Shown here piece by piece: positions 20,014 through 31,668 of a stretch of 48,737 nucleotides of DNA. The position numbers and the translations under genes are program-made. How positions within the stretch are numbered: position 1 is the stretch's first letter; each line of letters opens with the position of its first letter. Origin of the DNA: Bremia lactucae. Its lineage: Eukaryota > Oomycota > Peronosporomycetes > Peronosporales > Peronosporaceae. The DNA lies in contig NC_090618.1 of NCBI RefSeq assembly GCF_004359215.1, positions 3,345,417-3,394,153 on the forward strand. Direction: 5' to 3'. The notes beneath the pieces were generated by a model. That model searched no databases. It was given only the letters and a program-made list of their open reading frames with translations, and was not told where the DNA came from.

Positions 20014-21369
20014 ACGGTGTTCAAACGAGTTGTCTCGTTCGTTGGCAAAAGTATCTTTCCTCGCATGATAGTTAGGAACCTCGCTCTCAACTCATGTTGG
20101 ACGTTCCGGGTCTCATCTAGCAGTACGACGAGACCCATCCTCCTCGACAGAAGGTCCATGGGAGAACGAGCGCGGAAAGCGCTCGTAAAAGGATTGGAGG
20201 TTCTCAATTCCTTGACGCATCTCGTCAGAAATGAGCGTCCTCCAATAAGGATCGTTTAAGGGAATAAAGTGGTCGTGTAGGGAACAATGCTGCTGGTGAT
20301 GCTAGGTTGCATCACCAGGAAAGAGTGTGATTCTAGGGATCGCTCCAAAGGCCAAGGTAGAATTGGCCTTAACATAATCCAACAGGGGAGCAATATGTTT
20401 CGAATCGCTCCTGAAAAGAGATCTTGGTTGCCATCTAAGGGTAACCTAAATCGTTGGTCTGGTATGACCAACTATCGATATCATATTCCATTATTCGACT
20501 CATCTAGGCTTTACATGAAACGGAATATTTCATCGGTGTCTTTTTCTGGCATGGTGGAACTCTTGTAAGCGATCAAAGGATGTAAAATCTTTGTTCCAAG
20601 CTTGGACAGCCTTTGTACAGAATGTGTAAGACATAGGCCGTGAGGTCTGGCTGGACAAGCTAAATGCTTTCTGTTAACGGTTTGGAAACGGACCGTAGTC
20701 GGTACGGCTATGAGCCGCACCGTTTGCCTAGAGAGGCAGGGATATCTTGCCTCTCGTGGGAGGACTCATGTCTATGCTGTTTTTAGACTGCAGGTCATGC
20801 CTCTTAGTAAGATTATTCTAGTGACGCATACTAAGGTCACCAGAGTGATCATCCCCACGGAGTCATAATCAGATGACTCTTCATTAAAGGTCAAACACTT
20901 CGATCACCTCGTCATCACCTCTCTGGTTGTCCCGTTAGAAACCAAAGATTTAAGTGACTCGATCCCGGGTGATCCGGCGGCCTTTACAGTAGCCACTGAG
21001 AATGGCGATGCCGGTGACTTGGACCAGTCACCTACAATTGATGTAGCAGATCGTCACCTGTAATGGCACCAACCGATAAAATATTCCAGTAACCTCCAAT
21101 AGGAGCAGGAGGTAAAAATTCCTCACAGTAGACGCATTAGCGTCTACTGAAACATTTGCATTACCTAAAGCTGTACTGATCCGTGCAGCTGCCAGCTTTG
21201 CGGCCTCACGGGCAATGCGCACAAACTAATTATCGCTATGTTGATTTTTGTCAAAATCAATAATGAAAGTACATCGGTATGTAATTAAAACCAATAATGC
21301 AAAATTACAGGGAAAGACATAATCGTATTTCCTGTCACCTTACATGAGTTACTATTTCGACTGTTGATT

Positions 21370-21382
21370 AAGGGAAGGAGGG
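21370..21382 (+). other. Polypurine tract
   Basis: A purine-only run (aagggaaggaggg) immediately before the 3' LTR, the expected primer site for plus-strand DNA synthesis of an LTR element. Confidence 0.75.
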
Positions 21383-21883
21383 TGTTACGGAATGTCCTGT
21401 TTCAAAAGCATTATTCCCTATAACGGGAATAATATACATTATTTACAATGAGAGGAAAGAAATAAAGAAGTACAAAACTATTATCGTTGTTAATTTTGAC
21501 TTATAGTTTCGATATTACCAGATTGGAAAAATTTTATGCAATCAGACATTAGCTTTATTGATTGGTTGATTTAACTAAATCCACCCCGCCAATCGCTATA
21601 GGACAAGATTGTGTGGTGCGCAAGAAGGCGCCATACTTAGTTAATATAATAAGTTCAGTGTTGATAGAAGATCGTTACGTAGAAAACTGAATATTTCAAT
21701 ACAGCTTTACTTTTTCTCTATCTTTAAGCCTTAGTCTAGACCTTTAAGCTAAAGACCCGTAGCTTCATTAAAACCTTCCTCTGTACCTTTGTGTACGTGT
21801 AATTACGAGGCACCTCTTCTGCACTGTAATCTGCCTAAGATCTACTAGTACTGATAAGTACAAGTGATAGGTGCCCCGTTACA
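21383..21883 (+). repeat. 3' LTR of the deleted Ty3/gypsy element
   Basis: It starts tgttacgg and ends gccccgttaca, the inverted TG...CA ends shared by the LTRs in this window. It is about 500 bp and matches 18054-18527 and 35446-35959 in blocks. Confidence 0.85.
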
Positions 21884-22694
21884 TAAACTGAATCCTGATT
21901 TACTTAGTGCAAGGTGGTTTCATAGCGTTAAGCTGTTTGATAGCGTAACAGTGGGTCAACCTCTAATTTCGATGGGTCCACATTACGGCAGCTTTAGAAA
22001 GGTATGATCATGCACTCAAGCACATGTCTGTAGCTTATATCCAGGATTTTCTCAAAGGAATATTTCGTAATGAGCGCAACATAGACGCAAAGCTAGAGTA
22101 AGGTTCAATGCTCCTTAAAAAGATCTTGGCTCTTGCGTTTTGCATATCATGCAAGCGAAGCCGACGCGCTTTTAATCCCGACAGTGTCAATACAATTTTT
22201 GCTAGACTCACGCTGGAACCATCCCAAGCTTAATCTTTAGTCGTAATATGCAAAACTGTTGTAATTTAGCTCGTTGAAAATAGCTTCTATTCTACAGCAT
22301 TTTATTTTGATTTTACACGCGTAAATTGATTTGTACAGAAGTAATTATTAGTTATCGAAATATGAGACTAGGATCCATCGATGTATGGTAAATTTGTCGA
22401 TTGATACTGCTTTCATAATTTCAAAGACTTTCGATGGGTCTTAAATTTGTCCATAGCCTATTAATGCGAAACAATCGTACAAAAAAATAATTTTTTTGAT
22501 TGCACCCGAGCGAGCAAATTGTAAAATAGCCCGAGAAAATAAGTGTTTTTCTTGTGCTAGAATAAGGGTGACAATGAATGTGCTTGCCGTATTGGCCAGT
22601 AACGTTGCTGATAAAAACGAGGAAGATACAGCAGCAGACATCGTCCCCTCTGCGATTATTATGTTATGAGAAAGAAGGCATAGATATTGTGGGT
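21884..22694. other. Spacer between two retroelements
   Basis: No gene recognised. The sequence is AT-rich and probably decayed. Confidence 0.4.
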
Positions 22695-22812
22695 AAAGGA
22701 AGCAAATTACGAGGAGATGTTAACAATGTTATCTATCTTACTATCTTGTTGCCACCAACCCGTGTTAAACAGTAGAAACACACCACAGAGAACCGCTCCT
22801 AACTGCGCGTAA
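22695..22812 (-). repeat. Copia LTR remnant, element 3' side
   Basis: Shares with 26974-27120 the blocks aaaggaagcaa, ttacgagg, aatgttatct, gccaccaa, cgtgtta and ccgctcctaactg in the same order and orientation. The left repeat is shorter through internal deletions. Confidence 0.6.
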
Positions 22813-25800
22813 TGTTTCAATCTTTACATATCTACGCACCGCCACGGCACGGTGTTCTTGCACGTAATTCCACTCGTAAACTTGGTACCTAGTGCTTCGT
22901 GAAGATATCTGCCTATGGCATCTTGGTCTCGATATTCTTGATCGATACCGTTCCGCATTCCACATGCTCTCGGATAAGTGGTGCCGAATGTCGACGTGTT
23001 TCGTTCAAGCGTGGTAGCCAGCGTTCTGCGCTAGGGCAATCGCTCCTTGGTTGTCCACCCAGATTATTGTAGCTTTTTTGCTGACACGTTTTCATATCCT
23101 TCAACAGCGCACGGGTCCATAAAACTTCATATACACCTTAGGCTTAATGCCATATACTCCACTTACGCCGAGCTGAGAGCAACCGTTCTTAAATTTAAAC
23201 TTGAACACCCCTGGGGCGTGCAAACTCATAACAATATTATCAGACACCGAACATCTGTCGTTCGGATCCCCCCCCCCAATCGGCATCGGAGTATGCCTTA
23301 ACCTTGACACTACCCGTTTTAACTTTGTATATAATTCCGTGTACGCGTGTCGACTTGAGGAAGCGTAGCACACGCACTGTAGCGTTCAGTGCTGTTGTCC
23401 TGAATTATTTAGAAAACGCGAAAGCTGTGTTACCACGAACTCTATGTTTGGACGAGTATACGTCGTTATGTTTAACAGACATCCGACCAGGCCGCAGTAC
23501 GGTTTTGACCGCTTCGCTTTCCGTTCTACATCCGTTCCAGGTGATTGTGTGCGACAATCTATAACATGCGGTGCACCCATTATTGACAGGCTTGAATTTT
23601 TCTTGTCCAACGCGTTCCGACACATCGTTGATGTAACGTGTCTGCTTAATCATGCGCGTTCATCAGTAATGTCATGGTAAATTTCCATTGCAAGAATAAA
23701 TTTTACTGGTCTTAGCTCTTTCATCTTGAAGGCGCTCTTCAGAGCGTCATTTAAGACATTAATCTCTTCGGTCGTCTTGGCCGCAATAATTACGTCGTCC
23801 TGGTAGAGACATACGCAAATATAATTGTTCTTGAAATCCTTTACTTAGACACATTGATCAGCACCACAGCTCATTAAGCCATTACCGATGAAGCTTTGAT
23901 GAGTAGTCTTGCTCCAAGCATTTGCCGCTTGCTTTAATCCAATGATAGGCTTGTTCAGCTGACACCCCTTGTCGTGGGCTTTATCGATATCACACGGAAT
24001 GTCCATGTACACATGTTTCTTCAACACACTGCTGAGGAACGCTGTATCCGCATCCGACAGCTCAGTATAATATTTGGACGCTGCGCATACCGAAAGAACA
24101 ACTCGGATTGGATTCATGTTGGCTACCGGCGAGTACGTTTCAAAAAATCAACTCAATTATTTGGCTTGAACCCTTTTGCTACCAACCGTGCTTTGTATCG
24201 GACCACACGGCCGTTTTCGTCCGCATTTCTTAGCAAATACTCATCTGCACCCAACCGCTCTAGTAGTTGGTTTACGTGGAACTAACGTCCAGGAGACGCT
24301 TTGCTCATGTGAAGGCATCTCAATGTCCATTGATTCACTCCATTTGCCGGCGTCGTTACTGGCCATTGCCTGAGCATGCGTTGTCGGTACATCCACTGCA
24401 TCAACGTTCGCAGCGTAAGCCAGAACTACTGCAGCGATAAGATCGTTCTCATCAATCCTAGACTGCTTTGTAGGTGGTAATCCATCGCTCCTTTCCGACT
24501 TGCGTTCTACTTCTGCATTCATTAAATCTTCAAGTAGAAATACCGGCTCGCGATCTTGTACGGCCCGCAGGGGCATGGAAAACAACTTGATTGTCTCTGA
24601 AAAAATGCCAACTCGAGTCCAAATGCCAACTCGAGTCCAGTCGATATTAGGCACTCGTTTTCCAATAACGGTAAATTATGTTCAATTTACTGTTCCGATC
24701 CCACAATATTCATGTTTATACGCGGTGCATCATTCTCAACACCTTCCGTTGGCTTCTCCATTTCGGCCTGACGTCCTTCAAGCGTGGCAGCATCATTTGC
24801 GTTCTCTTCGACATTGACAGCCGTCCTTAAGCTTAGCAACGGCTCTGACTCGTAATACCACCAGCTTCACGCTCGTCTAATCTTACGGAACGTGTCACCT
24901 TGTTCTTGGAAGCGTCCAATCAAACACTCGGGACCCCTTGATATTGTCCGCGTAACCGAGAAGCATGCACCTGAAGCTTTTGGGCTTCATCTCAGTCCTT
25001 TTTGTCTTGTCGATATGAGCGAGTCATGGGATCCAAACACGCGTTGATGCTCCAGCGAAGGCTTCTTCTTAAACCCAAGCTCGTATGGTGTTACATTCGT
25101 ATTATATCTGCGTCCGTGGGACGGTTAATCAGGTACACTGCCGTATTTACCGCTTCCACCCACCATTCCATTTGAACGCCCTTGTATTGTAACTCACTCC
25201 GAGCCTTATCCATGATGAATCTGCTAGCCCGTCCTACTGAGAGTTGTATGGGACGGTACGTTGATGCATAACACCGTTTTTTGTAAACATTTGCGTCACA
25301 TCCTTGTTTGATAAACTCCGTACCATTGTGCAAATGGATGCACAAGAGACGCTCGTGCCATTGTTTCGCGTTGAATGCCACAAATTCCTTCATTCGTGGC
25401 AGCAGCTTTACTCTTTTTTCTTGAGGAAAGAGCGAACACGTACCTCGAGTCATCATCTTTAGAAGTTAAAATGTGCTTAGTACCACCCTCCGCAAACGTC
25501 TTCATCGGTCCCATCAATCCGTTTGGACCAACCCCTCCAAAACATGTCTCGTCTTCAAATCAGACTGCTTTCGAAACGCTGCTTCCGCTGCTTTCCTTTA
25601 ACGCAGCTTCCAAACAAAGTTGTCATTTTTTGTCTAACGCCGGAATGCCACTCGTGGTTCGCTGTTTCTTTAACAGAGCGCTCTTGTCTGAATGCCCCAT
25701 GCGAGCATGCCACAGCTCCCACTGGCTGCCAGCACCAGCGTATTGGACAAATCGTGCTTCATCGTGGTCGCAATTGACTTTGTATGCCTCGCCGAACTTC

Positions 25801-25830
25801 TCTCCTAGCGCAATCGGAAAAGCATTTCCC

Positions 25831-25966
25831 CAGATAACGCATGCCGACTACCTTGAAATTCCACTTAAAGACCCCGTTCTGCCAATTTCCCCACTCCCCA
25901 GATAACGCATGCCGACTACCTTGAAATTCCACTTTAAGACCCCGTTCTGCCAATTTCCCCACTGAC
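25831..25966. repeat. Tandem duplication, two units of 68 bp
   Basis: The block starting cagataacgcatgccgacta at 25831 repeats at 25899 with one or two changes and ends in the same ccaatttccccact. Since 68 is not a multiple of three, it breaks the copia protease region. Confidence 0.9.
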
Positions 25967-26225
25967 AGCCGTCTGTCTTGACCGGGGATGTGTCGACCAT
26001 CTATCATCTGGACACGCTCCTTCTTTTTACCGACCAAGTGTACCGTGATACCACCCATAACGGCCAACTTCTTGCCATTCGCAACCGTGACTTAGTACCA
26101 GCGTTCATTGACTCGTACTCGACCATGACTAGAACGTGTGGGGTCAAATGAGCGGTGGCACCGCTGTCGATCAGCTATCCGTCGAGACGTTTCGTTTCCA
26201 CAGAAATACCACATCGTTGTCTCCA

Positions 26226-26905
26226 CTAATTCCGTTCAGGACAGTCCCGCTTCATGTGCCCAGCTTGGTTGCACTTGAAGCACTTGCCTCTGAAGTCGTT
26301 CTTTGTTGGGCCGTTCCACTTGCGACCGATTACCTTGCCGTCGTCCCTTTTGGTCTTATCCGTCCAGCGCTCACCTAGAATGCGCGTTCCGTAGCAGTAT
26401 CCTTCTTTTCCAAGCGTCTCCTCTTTCAAAAACTTTTCTTTGATATCGACCTGCGTAATTTTCCTCGTGTACTCGACCAGGAGGCTGCTCAATAGTACCA
26501 CGAGCTGGTGTGCCTCGTCAACCGGCTCACCCATCGTCTGCAAGCCCACTACGAGCTCTTCGAACGCATCCAATTGCTTTGGCATACTTGTACCGTCTTC
26601 CATCTTTAACTTTTGGAGGCGACGTGTCATCGTGACACGATTGTTGAGGGTTGTGCGATTGTAATTATCCCTGATCGTTGCTCACGCTTGTATGACACGC
26701 GCGGAACGGATCTTCATTTGATGCTGTATCTCCACACCCTGAGCGATGATACCCAATGCTTCCCCATCGTTAACGCGCCATGCCTCCGTGACCTCGCTCT
26801 CCAGCTTCATGTCTTGCACATGCTCAAGCAGCTCCTTCCGGGCTAACATCATGCGCATGGCGTACTCCCAATGGAAGTAATTTCCATTTCCTAGAAGAAC
26901 TTCGA
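26226..26905 (-). pseudogene. Copia gag with zinc knuckle, broken
   Basis: The minus strand encodes YFHWEYAMRMMLARKELLEH, then EAWRVNDGEALGIIAQGVE (UBN2-type gag core). An in-frame stop follows, then RRLQKLKMEDGTSMPKQLDA and the CX2CX4HX4C knuckle CFKCNQAGHMKRDC, which binds nucleic acid. The order and spacing are those of copia gag. Confidence 0.8.
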
Positions 26906-26973
26906 TACGTTCTGTGGATATTTTGAGAGCTCTTGTATCGTGAACAGCGTTCGAGCTGCGGTTGTTTTCCTAT

Positions 26974-27120
26974 TGGTAAAGGAAGCAATTACGAGGCGAG
27001 ATTAATAATGTTATCTTGTACAGCTCCTATCTTACTCGCTTGTCTGCCACCAATCCGTGTTATCCAATCCGATGATAGAAGAATCACATTACAAGAGCCG
27101 CTCCTAACTGTGCGTAATGG
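26974..27120 (-). repeat. Copia LTR remnant, element 5' side
   Basis: Partner of 22695-22812. It lies just upstream (in element sense) of gag, as expected for the 5' LTR. Confidence 0.6.
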
Positions 27121-29832
27121 TGCAGTCGTTGCAGATGTATTCCACATTGCTGAGCACCTTCGGTGTAGCGGAGCTACGTCGCTCCTAAAGTCGGAGGAAG
27201 ACTTTAAGACTCAAAGAGTATCTTAGTTCTATAGGCCGAATGGATTTAACAACGCAGGGAGTCCTACAAGGTATTAAAGCTTAACGAATCCTAGTTAAAG
27301 GGATTCAGGGGTTCGTAGAACCAAGTGGCAACTAGTGCCCAAGAGTATATACCTTAGAAAGGCTTCTATCTCTTACAGATCAATGCGCAAGGCACGTAAC
27401 GCTTTAAGAACAAAAGGGGAACTGCAAATTATTTATTTATTTAATCTGAAATCTTACCCCTAGCTAATTTAAAAAAAATAGATTTTGGCCGCCAGATTTA
27501 TATCTGGCGACGACCACATTTGTTGCCCATGAGTAATTAGCTATTTTTAGAATAGGATAAAAGGGTAGATTACCCAAAAGGTAAATGTACCACAACAACG
27601 GTTCTTCAACCGATGTGTTCCCCATTGCATTCGGCATTTATTCGAGCGGTGACGAGCAGGTTTTTCTACATTTTTAGCGACAACAAAATATCATTTTTTA
27701 TGAACATGTAGTACAAGCAATTATGTTTCAAAAAGTTTCATATTTGATTAAGTATTCCGTATATCTTTTGATAATTGTGATTCAGTTTTCTGAAAAACAA
27801 AATTGTCTCCCTTACACTCATATGTTAAGCCTTGAACGTCAGCGAAATAGTTTAAAGGTCGCGAGTACATATTCTACCGAGTGCTACATTCTCAAAATGC
27901 TCAAAATGCTGAATTTAGCAGTTGACTATCGACTCGAAGCGCAGGTGGTTTCTATAAGCGCATGGAAACGGTTTTTCCAGATTTTGCTTGTGCCCATACC
28001 GCCAATAGAAGAGTCATCCGCGACAAATCAGAAATGTTTACAAGGTGTTAACAGACTGAAACGCATTTATATGAAGCACGGAGGGCTCTACGACGCACAC
28101 TCTTCTAACAAGGACTTTACGATAAACCTTTACGGGCGCCGTTAATGCGAGCGTGAGAGCCATGAATATCAAGTTCAAAGCAACGGACGCAAATGCAAAA
28201 GTCCTCAACGCACTTGTCTGCAACAATACCTTGGTAACCCATTTGGGATAAGCCGCAGCTGCTAGAAGCTTTATCAGCCGTTCGAGAGGGCAAGGAAAAG
28301 GTGCAAATCGTGAAGCTTCTTGCATGGCCAAGCGAGAAGGCGAATAGCTCTTGTAAACGACGCAGCCCAGACGATCTCTTGTAATGCTAACATGAAAACA
28401 TTCTACACGTAAAGGGTGGCACGTCATATCCAATCGAGCCACTTGGTTGCTTGATGCGATCTCTAGCGCGAGCCTAGTAAGCACGTCAGAGTGCTCTCTA
28501 TCAATTTAAGTCCAGATGCCACTGGCACGTTTCTAAAGTGCATAGTGTGAAAGAAGATCGAATGAACAAAGCATCAACGAATACTCGTCTTCCGTCTTAT
28601 CACACGGGCCCACTTTTGCACTCATCCTACATGTGATAAAAAGCAATCTGCTGTTGACAGTTCTCCTGCTGTCCGTATGGTAGCAATAGACCACGTGTTT
28701 GAGCTCTCTGTACAACCGGATGCTGCTCCCGAGCCATCTGACATCTTTTTATGGAATGAATGTTGTCGTTTGTCGTAGTACCCATACTGCATTTAGTATA
28801 ACGTTCAACCTGTGTCGTGGGAATCAATCAACACCCGATTGACGAGCATGGCTTGTCTTCAGAGCTGATGAAGCGGTACAGAGGAGACAACAATATAAAT
28901 AGAATGCCACCCTGACGCTTCATTTCTTTAATGCACCTTAAAATCCAACTACGAGCTGCTCCTGGCCACCACGTGGAAAACGAGACGAGTCGGATTGCCA
29001 CGAGTTAAAGGATGTTCGCGCAACTTGGTAGAGGATTGGCAAGAAAATTGTCGAGGATACGGTAGCCAAAAAAGCTCAGTATGAGGTTGATACATTATTG
29101 GCAACAAAGTCACCGAGATTGGCGTATTTGCGCTTTTTTATGAACTCGCAATAGGAAAAACAAAGATTGGCCGCAATGCGACGAACTTCTTTAGGGTGTG
29201 TAGGCAGAGGGTTTTATTTTCAACGTTGAACGACATACAACGAAAGTAGCAACGAAGACACTGAAAAGCCTCAAGTTGCCGCGTCGGTAGCTACTAATAT
29301 CGAAAGTTTTCACAGCTGCTTTCCCCTCTTGGCGTCCTCAACGTCTTGTATAGCTTTCGGCTGCCTCTTTTGAAAAGGACGTTGCGTTGCATTCGCATGT
29401 AGCCCCAACGCCTTAACGCGTCTGTTGCCAGCAGGGCTGTGGCTCAGTAGTACTCTATACTTAGTATCCAAAGGATCAATTCGATTAAAAGGAGCTCACA
29501 TTCCTGATATTAGTGTCTATACTCACTGTTCAAATGTGGCTCCATGCAATCTGCCCAGCAAGTGGCCAGTTGGGTAGAAGCCGTACTAGTGTAGCAATAC
29601 CAATAACTCATTTACATTAAAAAGTCCCGTATGGCGCGAATCTCTGCCATCACCACGTGGTTCTCCCTCTCACTACAGTTGCGTGTGGCAATTATGCGTG
29701 CACCGGACCTCAGTTTTCATTCCTCCTTGCCAAGCAACTACTGAGGAGCCACCCGCTAGACCGGACATTTATTTCTGACTCTCAATTTGATCGACATCGC
29801 TCAATTCCAATTCTACTCACTTTGTAACAACG
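27121..29832. other. Gene-poor stretch
   Basis: About 2.7 kb without a convincing gene. Open frames of 140 and 148 codons (27723-28145 plus, 28038-28484 minus) overlap on opposite strands, and neither shows a recognisable domain. The last 300-400 bases must include the promoter of the gene at 29833. Confidence 0.4.
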
Positions 29833-30663
29833 ATGGCAACTGACAACACTAGCTCCAACGCCGACTGGATGAAAACAGTTCAAGACACTCATCCCCGTCA
29901 AAGTTTCAACGAACTCAAGCGAGAGGGTCGCATGGCCAATAAAAATACCGAAGCACCTTCAAAGGGTGTGTATTACGGTAAATGTCAATACAAGACTGGC
30001 AAATGTTATAACGAACGCACCTTCAAGCGTAACGGTGAAGTACATACGTTGTGCGAAGAACACCGAACGAAACAAAACTCTATCCAGCGTCGCAGTGATC
30101 GCAAGTACCAGACGGTGCATGCCGTTCGTCGTCGCGAACGATCGCAGCGTCGTGCTGTCTTGAAACGGCAAGCATCCATGGCTGTGGCCCAGCAACTTTT
30201 TTTCGAACACCAACACCAAAAGACGATGGGCATTCCATTACCGTCGTACCACCCTCTGCACTTATTGACGGTCAATCCGAATGATGGACAGAATATGTCG
30301 CCAATTCGAATTCCACCACCAATTGGCACGTTTAACGATCAGAATGAAATGGGATTGCCTCTGGTCTTGTCGATTTTGCCCCAAAACAATTGCATCACTT
30401 ATGCAAACAACAAAAGTGGACATGCACCAATCAAGGATGAATCGACGCCAACGGGTATTGACGATTTGACCCCAAGTGCGTTCTTGACGATACCCATGTA
30501 TGGTGGAGACTTGTGCATGCCAACATTAAGAGATGACGAAATTTTAGTCTCCAGTACCTCGAGTGACAGCTTTGGCTACATGCCAATTACTTTGTCCTCG
30601 GGTGAAAAGAAAGAATCGTGGAGCGAAGACGATATCGAATTCCTCCAAACTATTTTGCTGTAG
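29833..30663 (+). CDS. Conserved oomycete-type basic protein with Cys/His cluster (copy 2)
   Basis: A 276-residue intronless paralogue of the gene at 16374-17162. The N-terminal module is very similar (GKCQYKTGKCYNERTFKRNG, LCEEHRTKQN, IQRRSDRKYQTVHAVRRRER, SQRRAVLKRQASMAVAQQL, GIPLPSYHPLHLL). The middle differs. The C-terminus again reads SFGYMPITLSSGEKKESW followed by S-E-D-D-I-E-F-L-Q-T. Conservation of both ends with a free middle suggests two working parts: a probably zinc-binding, DNA-binding module and a short acidic-hydrophobic tail. The start ATG at 29833 gives a Ser/Asn-rich 45-residue leader. It lies inverted relative to copy 1, on the other side of the retroelement island. Confidence 0.8.
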   Translation: MATDNTSSNADWMKTVQDTHPRQSFNELKREGRMANKNTEAPSKGVYYGKCQYKTGKCYNERTFKRNGEVHTLCEEHRTKQNSIQRRSDRKYQTVHAVRRRERSQRRAVLKRQASMAVAQQLFFEHQHQKTMGIPLPSYHPLHLLTVNPNDGQNMSPIRIPPPIGTFNDQNEMGLPLVLSILPQNNCITYANNKSGHAPIKDESTPTGIDDLTPSAFLTIPMYGGDLCMPTLRDDEILVSSTSSDSFGYMPITLSSGEKKESWSEDDIEFLQTILL

Positions 30664-31668
30664 TTGAGTACGACATGCTTGTTTGAGAGGCCTTGCGCTT
30701 TCTCACCCTTACCGAGTTGTTCGGCTGTCGCTATGTCGGTTTATTAGAGCGCCAATGGAACCCTCTTTATTGTTTTTCTAGTGTATGAACGAAAATAAAA
30801 GACGTCATTATTAATTTCACAAGTCCAACTTATTGAGATTTTATAAATGTTTCGAAAGCAGCTTGTTTTTGAGGCATTATTTCAGTAGTTGTACATAGTG
30901 TTGCACGCGCAAGAGCATTAGAGTAAGGTATCTGAATTTTAAGCTACCCATAAAGTGATGGCATCAATGTAAAAAGTATAAGCGCTTGGTGACGTGACTT
31001 TCTTGGCTCTCCGTCGTTCCGTTCCCAGCTAAATTTTTATAATCTATATTAAATTTAATTGCATCAGCGGTTGGAAATCAGTTCAACACAATATATACTA
31101 TATTGTAGCCAGACCAGACAAAATCATATTTTATTTTACGTCATTTAATGGGAAGAGCACAGAATAAATGCACGAAGGAGAAACCAGCGAATATAATCTA
31201 AAACTATTTCGCACAAAATAACGAATCTTGCAGCTATGCCGAACAGCTATAAAAATGCACGTCATTCCAACCACTATACCGCTTTGTAAATTGTGCTAGA
31301 ATATTTTTAATCGTCATCGCATCAAACAAAGCTTGATTTTTAGCGAAAACTATCCAAGATATCAGACTGGATGCATCATGAGAAGCAACGCTTCTCTCTC
31401 TCCTACGATCTTATACAATTTTACCTCGCGTGCTAAGATGCCGAGGCACTTAAGTAGACCACATAAAGTTCGTGCATAGTTGTCAAGACTCACAAATGAC
31501 TAAAAAGCTTTACGTAAATTGTTTCTTAGCTGAGCCAAATGACACGAATGGCAACAAATACTACCAATAGAAAGAGAAAGACGGACACGTCGTCGAATGA
31601 CTTGCGACCTTTGACGAACAATTCTAAAACGAAGCCGTGAGATTTAAGTACACGACCCCCGCTTTATT
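30664..31668. other. Intergenic between convergent genes
   Basis: About 1 kb between the 3' ends of the basic-protein gene and the Get2/CAML-like gene. No gene or repeat recognised. Confidence 0.4.

Larger units (their letters stand above)
18054..21883 (+). mobile_element. Deleted Ty3/gypsy element with both LTRs
   Basis: Two related LTRs (18054-18527 and 21383-21883) in the same orientation enclose only about 2.85 kb. The inside holds a gag N-terminal piece, the last part of integrase (HPTFYAGRLHPYDQ), and a long non-coding 3' region. A purine-rich tract directly precedes the 3' LTR. Protease, RT, RNase H and the integrase core are absent, and no chromodomain was recognised, so the copy is non-autonomous. 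No clear target-site duplication was found. The 5' LTR has lost its first T and its last CCCGTTACA, so it is old. Confidence 0.75.
22695..27120 (-). mobile_element. Decayed Ty1/copia retrotransposon
   Basis: Read on the minus strand, the order is gag, protease, integrase, RT, RNase H, that is, integrase before RT, which defines Ty1/copia. Gag begins near 26905 (YFHWEYAMRMMLARKELLEH) and has a CCHC knuckle (CFKCNQAGHMKRDC near 26260). Integrase pieces include WWVEAVNTAVYLINRPTDAD near 25150. RT has NPIRVVLSVCAASK and KPIIGLKQAANAW near 24100-23930. RNase H has IALAQNA and IREHVECGT near 22950. Frames are broken many times. Partial direct repeats at both ends (22695-22812 and 26974-27120) fit LTR remnants. 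Length of about 4.4 kb suits the superfamily. Confidence 0.88.

Noticed and set aside
19887..20207. Second antisense frame (106 codons) in the deleted gypsy element
   Set aside because: It is in another frame than the coiled-coil one, without heptads or a match in the other two copies.
24605..24642. Short direct repeats considered as a CRISPR or satellite array
   Set aside because: Only two units without regular spacers. It is a simple tandem duplication in a eukaryotic retroelement.
27723..28145. 140-codon plus-strand open frame with a hydrophobic N-terminus
   Set aside because: It overlaps a 148-codon minus-strand frame, has no recognisable domain, and its hydrophobic stretch is not a clean signal peptide. 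It lies next to retroelement debris.
28038..28484. 148-codon minus-strand open frame with one hydrophobic segment
   Set aside because: No motif, no conserved paralogue in the window, and overlap with another frame. Likely chance.
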